A stretch of 64,000 bases of DNA, taken from positions 349,991-413,990 of the forward strand of contig CAJTAT010000004.1 of the NCBI GenBank assembly GCA_910574475.1, written 5' to 3'. Each line of letters begins with the position of its first letter. Position 1 is the first letter of the stretch. The DNA is from Clostridia bacterium. GTDB lineage: Bacteria > Bacillota > Clostridia > Lachnospirales > Lachnospiraceae. Shown here piece after piece: positions 23,598-30,973 of the stretch. A model generated the notes under the pieces. It was given only the letters and a program-made list of their open reading frames with translations. It did not search any database and was not told the origin of the DNA. The translations under genes and the position numbers were made by a program.

Positions 23598-25415
23598 ATG
23601 CCGCTTTACGAGTACTATGAAAATGCAGAAAATAAAGTACGCCTGCGTGAAGAACAGATTAAGCAAGTAACAATAGGTACGCAAAAGGTCTGCAGACAGA
23701 TTGCAGAGCTTTGCAAGGACGGTAAACGGATTCTGATAGACGGTTGGTATGGCGTTGATTTCCAACATATGATTCACGAGATAGCTCAATCTGCACAGGA
23801 ACAAAAAATAAAAGTGAATTTTTTGGACTTTAATGATTGTTATCTGCCTGTTGAGAAGATAGAAGAATATCAAAAGCCCTATGTTGGAGAAGATCCTTCC
23901 TTTGGATGGGTGAATTCTGAGGGAACCTTAGAGGATTTGCTTGAGGAAGCATCTGTGGAAAGGTTTCTCGAGCAGGCAGAAGAGAATACAAAAGAAGGAA
24001 TGGGGACAATTATCTACGGACCCGGCGCATCAGTTGAAAAATTGAGCAATAAGGCGTCCTATGTTTTATACGCTGATTTTACTATGCAGCCTATGCTATG
24101 GCAAATGTGGGATGGAGAACTTGAGACATTTGGAAGAAAGTTGTCAAAGGATGGATATAGCTGGAAAGCTTATTACTATAACGATTTTTATCTTCTATAC
24201 CGCAATAAGAAACAGGCATTGAAAAAGATAGACTTTTTTATTGATGCCGTGAAAGCAAAAGAGCTAAAAATGATGCCTGAAGATGTGTATCAGGATATGG
24301 TTGATGAAGTGGTGAAGCAGCCGGTGAAGCAGGTAAAGATATTGCAGCCGGGGCCGTGGGGAGCTTACCGGTATAAGGATCTTTGGAAGGTAGACGGCCT
24401 TGAGTGTAATGCATGGAATGAACTGGCAGGTATAGAATTGTCAATCTTAATTGACATTGGGGCAGAAGCAAATATCAATATTCCATGTCAAAACCTTATG
24501 CAGAGGCCGGAACAATTAGTTGGGCCTTATGCCACAAAGGAGTGGCCGGATTTGCTACCCCTTCAGGTATGGCTGGATGACGGATATTTCAGTGAGGAGG
24601 TTCCCTTTGAGCGTTCCAGTATGCCTATGCATGACCATCCGTCTACAGATTATGTGAAAAGAAATTTCAATGAACCTCTTGGCAGGTATGAGACCTATTA
24701 CATTGTAGAGTCTTACAAAGGATCATCGACCTGGATGGGTTATAAGGAGACGGCTGATTTGGAAGAATGGGAACATCTGTGCCGTGAATCCGAGAATCAG
24801 ATTCCGATTCCAAACTGGCAGGACTATGTATGCCGCTGGGATACAAATGTGGGTGATTTATTCCTGATTCCACCCGGAACAACTCATGGGCATGGAGGAA
24901 ATCAAATGATTTTGGAGATGGATACAGGTCCAAGTGTAGCCGGAACAGAATATTCATTTTTTACCTTTGACTTTGCCCGTCATACCTGGGACGACACAAC
25001 AAAGACTATGACGGCAAAACCAATGAATATGCATTTGAAGCACAGCTTTAATAACCAGAAATGGATTCGTGAAACAAGAGTAAAGGACGTTCATAGAGCC
25101 AGACCGATTGCTGTTGACGGAAACGGAAGATACCGGAAGGATCAGTATACAACGATTCGCGAAATGCCCTTCCATATTGAAAGAATTTTCTTGGAAAAGC
25201 AGGCCTTTAATGATACAGAAGGAAAATATATGCACATGGTTACGTTGACAGAAGGAAAAAGCATCACGATTCGCTCCATTGACCATCCTGAATACTCTAC
25301 TACAATTGAACGTCTTCAGGCATGTATTATCCCGGCAGGCTTTGGCAGGCATGAATATATTAATGAGGATGGGGCCCATGCAATGCTTGTTCTGATTCGG
25401 CTAAAAAAGGGGTGA
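23598..25415 (+). CDS. Phosphomannose-isomerase-like cupin protein with N-terminal kinase-like extension
   Basis: 605 residues from the ATG at 23598, with GATGGAGGTG before it. The C-terminal part (about 245-605) resembles class-I mannose-6-phosphate isomerases: WGAYRYKDLWKVDGLE, a putative metal-site SSMPMHDHPSTDY near 342, IPPGTTHGHGGNQMILEMD near 430, and a second cupin half near 540-605. The first 240 residues look like a uridine-kinase-type Rossmann region, but the P-loop is degenerate (RILIDGWYGVDFQHM lacks GK[ST]), so ATP use is doubtful. Its place in a sugar operon supports isomerisation of a sugar or sugar phosphate. The exact substrate is unknown. Confidence 0.68.
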   Translation: MPLYEYYENAENKVRLREEQIKQVTIGTQKVCRQIAELCKDGKRILIDGWYGVDFQHMIHEIAQSAQEQKIKVNFLDFNDCYLPVEKIEEYQKPYVGEDPSFGWVNSEGTLEDLLEEASVERFLEQAEENTKEGMGTIIYGPGASVEKLSNKASYVLYADFTMQPMLWQMWDGELETFGRKLSKDGYSWKAYYYNDFYLLYRNKKQALKKIDFFIDAVKAKELKMMPEDVYQDMVDEVVKQPVKQVKILQPGPWGAYRYKDLWKVDGLECNAWNELAGIELSILIDIGAEANINIPCQNLMQRPEQLVGPYATKEWPDLLPLQVWLDDGYFSEEVPFERSSMPMHDHPSTDYVKRNFNEPLGRYETYYIVESYKGSSTWMGYKETADLEEWEHLCRESENQIPIPNWQDYVCRWDTNVGDLFLIPPGTTHGHGGNQMILEMDTGPSVAGTEYSFFTFDFARHTWDDTTKTMTAKPMNMHLKHSFNNQKWIRETRVKDVHRARPIAVDGNGRYRKDQYTTIREMPFHIERIFLEKQAFNDTEGKYMHMVTLTEGKSITIRSIDHPEYSTTIERLQACIIPAGFGRHEYINEDGAHAMLVLIRLKKG

Positions 25416-25425
25416 GTAGTGAAAA

Positions 25426-26412
25426 ATGACGGTTGCTATTGCATCGGCTAGTGTAAGGGCCGAAATTCAATTATTTGGCGCTATGGCTACAGCCAGATTT
25501 AAACTGGGAGGCTGTTGGGTGGATCCTTTTTTCCGGGCCCCCTGGTATGATGAAACACAGCCAGATTCTTTCTTGAACAATTTGAGAGGCGATTTTGTGT
25601 GTGCACCTTTTGGGGGCACACCCGCCTCATCCTTCGGCTATAGTGATAAGTGGAAGAATTTGGTAAAGCATGCTTCAAAGACAACCTTCGCACACGGATA
25701 TCCTGCTCATCATGTCTGGGAGCTTGTGGAGCAGAGAAAAGATTGGGCACTTCTGCAAATAACAGACGCTCCATATTTTTCTTCTGTCACAAGAAAAGTC
25801 GTATGTAAAGAAGGAGGGATTTTATATCTGGAGGATAGCATATATCCGCAGAAATCAATGAGGCTTCCTCTGGGGCTTCATCCTATCTTTCGTTTGCCGG
25901 AGAAACTTGGTGAAGCAAAGCTGCATTTGCCGGCCTGCAAAGGGCTTTATACGTTTCCGGGAGCAGTAGATCATTCGTCAATGTTTGAGACATTCCAGAT
26001 TTCTCGGAAAGCAGATTCTATCCCTCTTGCCAGTGGTGATGTCTGTGATATCACATCTCTTCCTTTACCTTATTGTACAGAGGAGCTGGTTCTGTTAGCC
26101 AATGTAGAGGAAGGCAAGGTAATGCTTGATGATTTTTCAAAAAAATACCGAGTGATTTTAGAGTGGGATAACAGCGTCCTAAAAAGCTGTCTTCTGTGGT
26201 TCAGCAACCGGGGAAGAAAGGCACAGCCCTGGAATGGGACGAATCTATGTATTGGGATCGAGCCAGTTACGGCAGCTTTTGACTTAGGTGAGGAGATATC
26301 GGCAAATGAAAATCCGCTGCTTAAGAATGGAATTATGACAGCGGTACAATTACAGGCAAAAGAAGTCTGCACAATACGCCATCAAATTACGGTAGAAAGA
26401 GTGATACAATGA
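25426..26412 (+). CDS. Aldose-1-epimerase-like protein
   Basis: A 328-residue protein with the galactose-mutarotase beta-supersandwich pattern. The probable catalytic His lies in RLPLGLHPIFRL near residue 148 and the probable catalytic Glu in CIGIEPVTAAFD near 284. An early CAPFGGTPASSF segment is less typical. It would interconvert anomers of the imported sugar or of an intermediate. It begins 10 bp after the cupin gene and overlaps the isomerase gene by 4 bp. Confidence 0.72.
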   Translation: MTVAIASASVRAEIQLFGAMATARFKLGGCWVDPFFRAPWYDETQPDSFLNNLRGDFVCAPFGGTPASSFGYSDKWKNLVKHASKTTFAHGYPAHHVWELVEQRKDWALLQITDAPYFSSVTRKVVCKEGGILYLEDSIYPQKSMRLPLGLHPIFRLPEKLGEAKLHLPACKGLYTFPGAVDHSSMFETFQISRKADSIPLASGDVCDITSLPLPYCTEELVLLANVEEGKVMLDDFSKKYRVILEWDNSVLKSCLLWFSNRGRKAQPWNGTNLCIGIEPVTAAFDLGEEISANENPLLKNGIMTAVQLQAKEVCTIRHQITVERVIQ

Positions 26413-27086
26413 AGAGAAGTGAAATTAATAGAATTATGCAGGAAGCACTTCATTTATTTGATGAGTACAAAATAAAGGTTTCGCCCTTTGTGCTTTGGAC
26501 TCCTGAGGAATGGAAGAAAAAAGGGAGCGAGGCTCGGGAGATTGTGGACAATATGTTGGGATGGGATATTACAGATTACGGGCAAGGAGATTTTAATAAG
26601 ATTGGTCTTTTGCTGATTACGCTCAGAAACGGAAATCAAAAGGAGAAAGAAAAATATCCAAAGCCCTATGCTGAAAAATTAATGGTGGTCAGGGAAAACC
26701 AGGTGACACCTATGCATTTTCACTGGAATAAAATGGAAGACATTATCAACCGCGGCGGCGGGAATTTACTGATCAAGCTATACAATTCTACGGAATACGG
26801 AGAGCTGGCTGACACAGATGTGAATGTAGTGATAGATGGAATAAAACATGTGTTTCCGGCAGGCGGTGTGGCTTGCCTGAAGCCAGGAGAGAGCATTACC
26901 TTGACTCAGGGACTTTATCATAGATTTTGGGGCCAGGAGAGTACAGGAAGTGTACTGGTAGCAGAGGTTTCTATGACAAATGATGATAAAAACGATAATC
27001 GTTTTTATGATAAGGTAGGCCGCTTTCCTGAAATTGTAGAAGATGAGCTCCCGCTGCATCTCCTATGTAATGAGTATCCAGTGTAA
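26409..27086 (+). CDS. D-lyxose/D-mannose isomerase (cupin)
   Basis: A 225-residue cupin. The metal-binding motif TPMHFHWNKMEDIINRGGG (about residues 98-116: two His and a Glu) and the later GLYHRFWGQE give the four ligands of D-lyxose isomerases (EC 5.3.1.15), which also turn D-mannose into D-fructose. The start overlaps the epimerase stop (ATGA). In this operon it would turn an imported aldose into the matching ketose ahead of the kinase. Substrate choice between lyxose and mannose cannot be made from sequence. Confidence 0.85.
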   Translation: MKRSEINRIMQEALHLFDEYKIKVSPFVLWTPEEWKKKGSEAREIVDNMLGWDITDYGQGDFNKIGLLLITLRNGNQKEKEKYPKPYAEKLMVVRENQVTPMHFHWNKMEDIINRGGGNLLIKLYNSTEYGELADTDVNVVIDGIKHVFPAGGVACLKPGESITLTQGLYHRFWGQESTGSVLVAEVSMTNDDKNDNRFYDKVGRFPEIVEDELPLHLLCNEYPV

Positions 27087-27123
27087 CATATAGATTTGAA
27101 AGGGATACCTGGAAGATAAGATT

Positions 27124-28146
27124 ATGAAAAATGGAATTGCAATTGCTGGAAATCTAATTGTGGATTATGTAAAAATCATTGATATTTATCCGGATCCAGG
27201 CATGCTTTGCAGCATTATGAGCCGAACTCAAAGCGTGGGTGGCTGTGCTGCAAATACTCTTGGGTGTATAGCGGCTATGGATCCCAAAATGAAGCTTTCC
27301 TGTCATGGCTGTATTGGAGATGATGAGGCAGGCGGTTTTATTATGACTTTTTTGAAGCAGAACGGAATCGAAACCAGGGGTGTCAAGGTGAAAGCGGGAA
27401 ATATGACATCTTTTACAGATGTGATGACTGTAAAAGAGACAGGGGCCCGCACCTTTTTCCAGGCCAGAGGAGCAAATGCAGTATTTGAAATGGAGGATTT
27501 GGACTTTGAGGCTATCGGCTGCTATGATATGTTCCACATTGGATATGCGCTGCTGTTAGATCAGTTTGACAGAGAGGACAATGAATATGGGACTTTGATG
27601 GCCCGTGTATTAAAAAGAATCCAGGATCTTGGCGTAAAAACGTCTATGGATGTAGTGAGCGAAGACAGTGAACGGTTTGCGTGTATTGTAAAGCCCAGCT
27701 TGAGGTATTGCAATTATTTTATTGCAAATGAAATAGAAGGTGGAAAGGTGGCCGGTGTTGAACCCAGAAGTCATAAGGGTATCCTTGACCAGGATGGATT
27801 ACTGGAAATTTGCCAAAGGCTGATGGAATATGGTGTTTCAGAGCTGGTAGTTCTTCATGCGCCGGAAGGCGGTATCTATCTGGATAGATATGGCAATCAT
27901 GGTTTTGTCCCCTCCCTGAAACTGCCGAAAGGATATATAAAAGGAAGCGTAGGTGCCGGGGATGCATTTTGCGCCGGAATTCTTTATTCTCTGTATCAGG
28001 AATATCCGATTGAGGAGGCTATGATGATCGCCAATGGAGCTGCTGCTGCAAATTTGTCGGCGGTAGATTCTGTATCAGGCCTGCGCTCGGTAAAAGAGCT
28101 CAGAACATTGATTGAAAGGTACAGAGAAGAAGGGAAAGCGATATGA
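27124..28146 (+). CDS. PfkB-family carbohydrate kinase
   Basis: A 340-residue ribokinase-fold kinase. The N-terminal substrate motif QSVGGCAANTLGCIAAM near residue 35 and the C-terminal catalytic GSVGAGDAFCAGILY near 275 (Asp as base, anion hole GAGD) are clear. It would phosphorylate the ketose made by the isomerase. It lies 37 bp after the isomerase and overlaps the dehydrogenase gene by 4 bp. Whether it makes the 1-, 5- or 6-phosphate is not visible. Confidence 0.85.
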   Translation: MKNGIAIAGNLIVDYVKIIDIYPDPGMLCSIMSRTQSVGGCAANTLGCIAAMDPKMKLSCHGCIGDDEAGGFIMTFLKQNGIETRGVKVKAGNMTSFTDVMTVKETGARTFFQARGANAVFEMEDLDFEAIGCYDMFHIGYALLLDQFDREDNEYGTLMARVLKRIQDLGVKTSMDVVSEDSERFACIVKPSLRYCNYFIANEIEGGKVAGVEPRSHKGILDQDGLLEICQRLMEYGVSELVVLHAPEGGIYLDRYGNHGFVPSLKLPKGYIKGSVGAGDAFCAGILYSLYQEYPIEEAMMIANGAAAANLSAVDSVSGLRSVKELRTLIERYREEGKAI

Positions 28147-29354
28147 AAGCAGTGATGTATGGTGCCGGGAATATTGGCAGAGGATTTATCGGACTTTTAT
28201 TTTCTCAATCTGGCTACGAAGTGACATTCATAGATGTAGCGGAGACAGTGGTTGAAAATTTGAATCAAGCTCACAGATATCCTGTTCGCTATGTTTCTGC
28301 CAAAGGCATAGAGGATGTCTTTGTAGAGCCTGTATGGGCAGTGAATGGTAATGATGCAAAAAAAACTGCTGATGTAATTGCACAGGCAGATATTATGGCG
28401 ACGGCTGTAGGCGTAAGAGTATTGAAATTGATAGCTCCTAATCTGGCAAAGGGCATACGTAAACGTATGCAGACTGGAGGGAAAACTTTAAATATTATTA
28501 TTTGTGAAAATCTCATAGATGCGAATGAACTTGTGAGAACTCTGGTGAAAGAGCAATTGACGGGGGAAGAGTTCGAGTGGTTTGAGAAAAATATAGGTCT
28601 GGTGGAAGCGTCTATTGGACGAATGGTGCCTATTCAGACAGAGAAAATGAAGGACGGCAATCCCTTGCGTGTATGTGTAGAACCGTATAGCTTTTTACCA
28701 GTAGATAAATCGGCGTTCAAAGGGGAGATACCAAAGATCAGGAATATGGTGCCCTATGAACCTTTTGGATATTATATTAAAAGGAAGCTATACATACACA
28801 ATATGGGACATGCAATCTGTGCCTACCTTGGAGACTATTTGGGAAAAGAGTACATCTATCAGGCTATCAACGACAGTAACGTACAGTATATAGTGGAAAA
28901 TGCTATGCTGGAGAGCGCAAGAGCTATTTCCAGACAATATAAAGTCAGTCTGGAGGATATACTTCTTCATACAAAGGATCTTTTAGAACGTTTTACTAAT
29001 AAGGCTCTTGGCGATACATGTGCCCGGGTAGGTGGCGATCCTGCCAGGAAGCTTATGAATAGTGATCGACTGATTGGTTCTTCCTGCTTTTGCATAGATC
29101 AGGGCATTTTTCCGGCATATATTTTATTGGGAACAGCAGGGGCGGTATATCGTTATCTAAATGAAACTCGTGGAGAACAGAGCAAAATTCAAGCGCTTAA
29201 AGTTTTAAAAGAAATATCCAATCTGGGGGAGGGAGAAGAAATAACAGAGGGCATTTTAGATTTCTATGGTATGTTTTTGTGTGGGGCATCTGTTGGAGCT
29301 ATGAAACACAAGGCGCAGCATATGGAAGCAGAACGTTTGAAAAATATCATATAA
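28143..29354 (+). CDS. Mannitol-1-phosphate 5-dehydrogenase family (MtlD-like) oxidoreductase
   Basis: A 403-residue polyol dehydrogenase. The NAD-binding motif is MYGAGNIGRGFIG at residues 4-16; NIIICENLIDAN near 120, EASIGRMVPIQ near 158 and KRKLYIHNMGHAICAYLGDY near 215 (catalytic Lys and His) match MtlD. The family interconverts fructose-6-phosphate and mannitol-1-phosphate, or the equivalent altronate/fructuronate pairs. As last gene of the operon it could serve either polyol use or a reduction step that disposes of NADH. It starts at an ATGA overlap with the kinase gene. Confidence 0.82.
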   Translation: MKAVMYGAGNIGRGFIGLLFSQSGYEVTFIDVAETVVENLNQAHRYPVRYVSAKGIEDVFVEPVWAVNGNDAKKTADVIAQADIMATAVGVRVLKLIAPNLAKGIRKRMQTGGKTLNIIICENLIDANELVRTLVKEQLTGEEFEWFEKNIGLVEASIGRMVPIQTEKMKDGNPLRVCVEPYSFLPVDKSAFKGEIPKIRNMVPYEPFGYYIKRKLYIHNMGHAICAYLGDYLGKEYIYQAINDSNVQYIVENAMLESARAISRQYKVSLEDILLHTKDLLERFTNKALGDTCARVGGDPARKLMNSDRLIGSSCFCIDQGIFPAYILLGTAGAVYRYLNETRGEQSKIQALKVLKEISNLGEGEEITEGILDFYGMFLCGASVGAMKHKAQHMEAERLKNII

Positions 29355-29359
29355 TGAAA

Positions 29360-29405
29360 AGACTGATATACAGTAGCTTATACCAGAACTACTCTATATC
29401 AGTCT
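29360..29405 (-). terminator. Intrinsic terminator of the infC-rpmI-rplT operon
   Basis: AGACTGATATA and TATATCAGTCT are perfect 11-bp arms, extended by CAGTA/TACTC-type pairing around a 12-base loop. On the minus strand the stem is followed by TTTTCATT. It may also serve the sugar operon on the other strand, but there the T-run is missing. Confidence 0.62.
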
Positions 29406-29427
29406 ACCATATCAGCGAATATACGAA

Positions 29428-29784
29428 TTATGCCAACTTACTTTTAGCCAGTTCCACTAGTGTGGTAAAACCAGCCGCATCATTCACTGCCATATCAGCC
29501 AGAATCTTACGATTCATCTGGACATCAGCTTTCTTCAAACCATACATGAACTTACTGTAGGACAGACCGTTCATTCTTGCTGCTGCATTGATACGGGCGA
29601 TCCAAAGCTGTCTGAACTGACGCTTTCTCTCTTTTCTTCCTGCATAAGAACTGGTAAGTGCTCTCATGACAGATTGTTTTGCTACACGGTACTGCTTACT
29701 TCTGGCTCCTCTGTAGCCTTTTGCCAGCTTTAATACTCTGTTATGTCTTTTTTTGGCGCCTAAGCCGCCCTTAATTCTTGCCAT
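29428..29784 (-). CDS. rplT: 50S ribosomal protein L20
   Basis: 118 residues, the normal length. It begins [26 protein letters not shown] and contains [22 protein letters not shown] sequence (here [20 protein letters not shown]), the rRNA-binding signature of L20. It binds 23S rRNA early in large-subunit assembly and, in several bacteria, represses its own operon by binding the infC/rpmI leader. It is third in the infC-rpmI-rplT unit, with GGAGGAAAAG before its ATG. Confidence 0.97.
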   Translation of the reverse strand: MARIKGGLGAKKRHNRVLKLAKGYRGARSKQYRVAKQSVMRALTSSYAGRKERKRQFRQLWIARINAAARMNGLSYSKFMYGLKKADVQMNRKILADMAVNDAAGFTTLVELAKSKLA

Positions 29785-29835
29785 TTTTCTTTTCCTCCTT
29801 ACACTCTTTCACAGATAGAAGTTGATTAAACCAAT

Positions 29836-30033
29836 TTACAGATAAGGTAAAATCTTCTTCATGTTCTTAACATTGGTTGCATCTGTAATCGTTGATTTTC
29901 TCAGATTCCTCTTTCTCTTCTGAGATTTTTTGGTTAAGATATGGCTCTTATAGGCTTTCATTCTTTTTAACTTGCCGGTTCCTGTCTTCTGGAAACGTTT
30001 TGCAGCTGCTCTGCTTGTCTTCATTTTTGGCAT
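29836..30033 (-). CDS. rpmI: 50S ribosomal protein L35
   Basis: 65 residues from the ATG at 30033, preceded by ATAGGAGGAG; this gives the normal L35 length, whereas the upstream ATG at 30054 would add seven residues and precede the ribosome site. [20 protein letters not shown] and the basic [17 protein letters not shown] tract are diagnostic. It sits between infC and rplT in the usual order. Confidence 0.97.
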   Translation of the reverse strand: MPKMKTSRAAAKRFQKTGTGKLKRMKAYKSHILTKKSQKRKRNLRKSTITDATNVKNMKKILPYL

Positions 30034-30110
30034 TTTATATACTCCTCCTATCATAATTTCTTTTCCATAGTTCTATAAAATCATTCCTGCATGCAGGTGA
30101 TTCTCAAAAT

Positions 30111-30617
30111 CTATTGACGCTTTGCCAAGAACATCATCATCTGTCTGCCCTCGAGTTTTGGAGCTCTCTCCACAACTGCGATATCAGACACTTTTTCTGC
30201 AAATTCATCGAGAATATGCTTACTGTGCTGGACATGAGCCATCTCTCTTCCACGGAAACGCAAGGTGACTTTTACTTTATCACCCTTTTGAATAAACTTT
30301 CTTGCAGCGCCTACCTTCGTATTCAGATCATTTTCTTCAATATTCGGTGACAAACGAACTTCTTTGATTTCAATGATCCTTTGCTTTTTTCTCGCTTCTT
30401 TTTCTTTACGCGCCATTTCGTATTTGTACTTGCCATAATCGATGATTTTACATACTGGTGGCTTGGCTGTCGGCGCGATCTTCACCAGATCTAATTCTGC
30501 CTCTCTGGCAATTTTCATGGCGTCTCTGGCAGACATGATCCCTAACTGCTCGCCATTTGATCCAATCAGGCGGACCTCCCTATCCCGGATCTGTTCGTTA
30601 ATCATTAAATCGCTAAT
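30111..30617 (-). CDS. infC: Translation initiation factor IF-3, AUU start
   Basis: 168 residues if started at the ATT at 30617-30615, which lies seven bases after a strong GGAGGG; the first ATG (30605) is 12 bp further and has no ribosome site of its own. The N-terminal domain opens MINEQIRDREVRLIGSNGEQ and the C-terminal domain has the IF-3 signature KVKVTLRFRGREM. IF-3 binds the 30S subunit and rejects wrong start codons, and the rare AUU start is the classic autoregulatory device of infC. An attenuator-type leader lies upstream. Confidence 0.96.
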   Translation of the reverse strand: MSDLMINEQIRDREVRLIGSNGEQLGIMSARDAMKIAREAELDLVKIAPTAKPPVCKIIDYGKYKYEMARKEKEARKKQRIIEIKEVRLSPNIEENDLNTKVGAARKFIQKGDKVKVTLRFRGREMAHVQHSKHILDEFAEKVSDIAVVERAPKLEGRQMMMFLAKRQ

Positions 30618-30831
30618 AGTAATACCCTCCTTAAAGAAAATATCCAACTTTCCGCAATGAGAAAACCTGTCATTAGCAGCCTTTTCTTATATGACGACGA
30701 AAAAAATGGATAGTCAGACTATCCACTTCCTATCAGAATCCAAGGTATACAAATACCACCTGTTCTATCCGATATAAACCTGAGTCGCCTGATTGCGCTG
30801 AGGTGAGAGTGGATACTCTGCTTGCTGTCAC
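30618..30831 (-). promoter_or_regulatory. Structured infC leader (attenuator)
   Basis: About 214 nt separate the predicted start site from infC. The leader holds an intrinsic terminator (30700-30725). On the transcript, an upstream AGAGTATCCAC can pair with GTGGATAGTCT of the terminator 5' arm with one mismatch, giving a mutually exclusive antiterminator. This is the layout expected for an L20- or IF3-type autoregulatory leader, but I did not match it to a named RNA family. Confidence 0.55.
30700..30725 (-). terminator. Attenuator terminator in the infC leader
   Basis: On the minus strand TGGATAGTC/GACTATCCA forms the hairpin (30725-30707), followed directly by seven Ts (30706-30700). It lies about 85 nt before the infC start, inside the leader, so it would stop transcription before the coding region. 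Confidence 0.72.
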
Positions 30832-30837
30832 TTGACT

Positions 30838-30866
30838 ATCTTAGCATATGTGAGTGGTGGTGTCAA
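30838..30866 (-). promoter_or_regulatory. infC operon promoter
   Basis: On the minus strand a perfect -35 TTGACA (30866-30861) is 17 bp from -10 TAAGAT (30843-30838). It is the best sigma-A-type promoter between the divergent infC and M60 peptidase genes on this strand. Confidence 0.65.
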
Positions 30867-30911
30867 CCACATATTATGTGATTTTGGCTTGACGAGATTA
30901 CATAAAAAGTG

Positions 30912-30940
30912 TTGCATAAATAATTGTTTCATAATAGAAT
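30912..30940 (+). promoter_or_regulatory. Promoter of the M60 peptidase operon
   Basis: TTGCAT (30912-30917) and TAGAAT (30935-30940) are 17 bp apart, 33 bp before the ATG at 30974, which is preceded by AGAAGGAGAGG. Confidence 0.5.
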
Positions 30941-30973
30941 ATTGTCGAGTAATGTAGAGAAGGAGAGGGAGCT

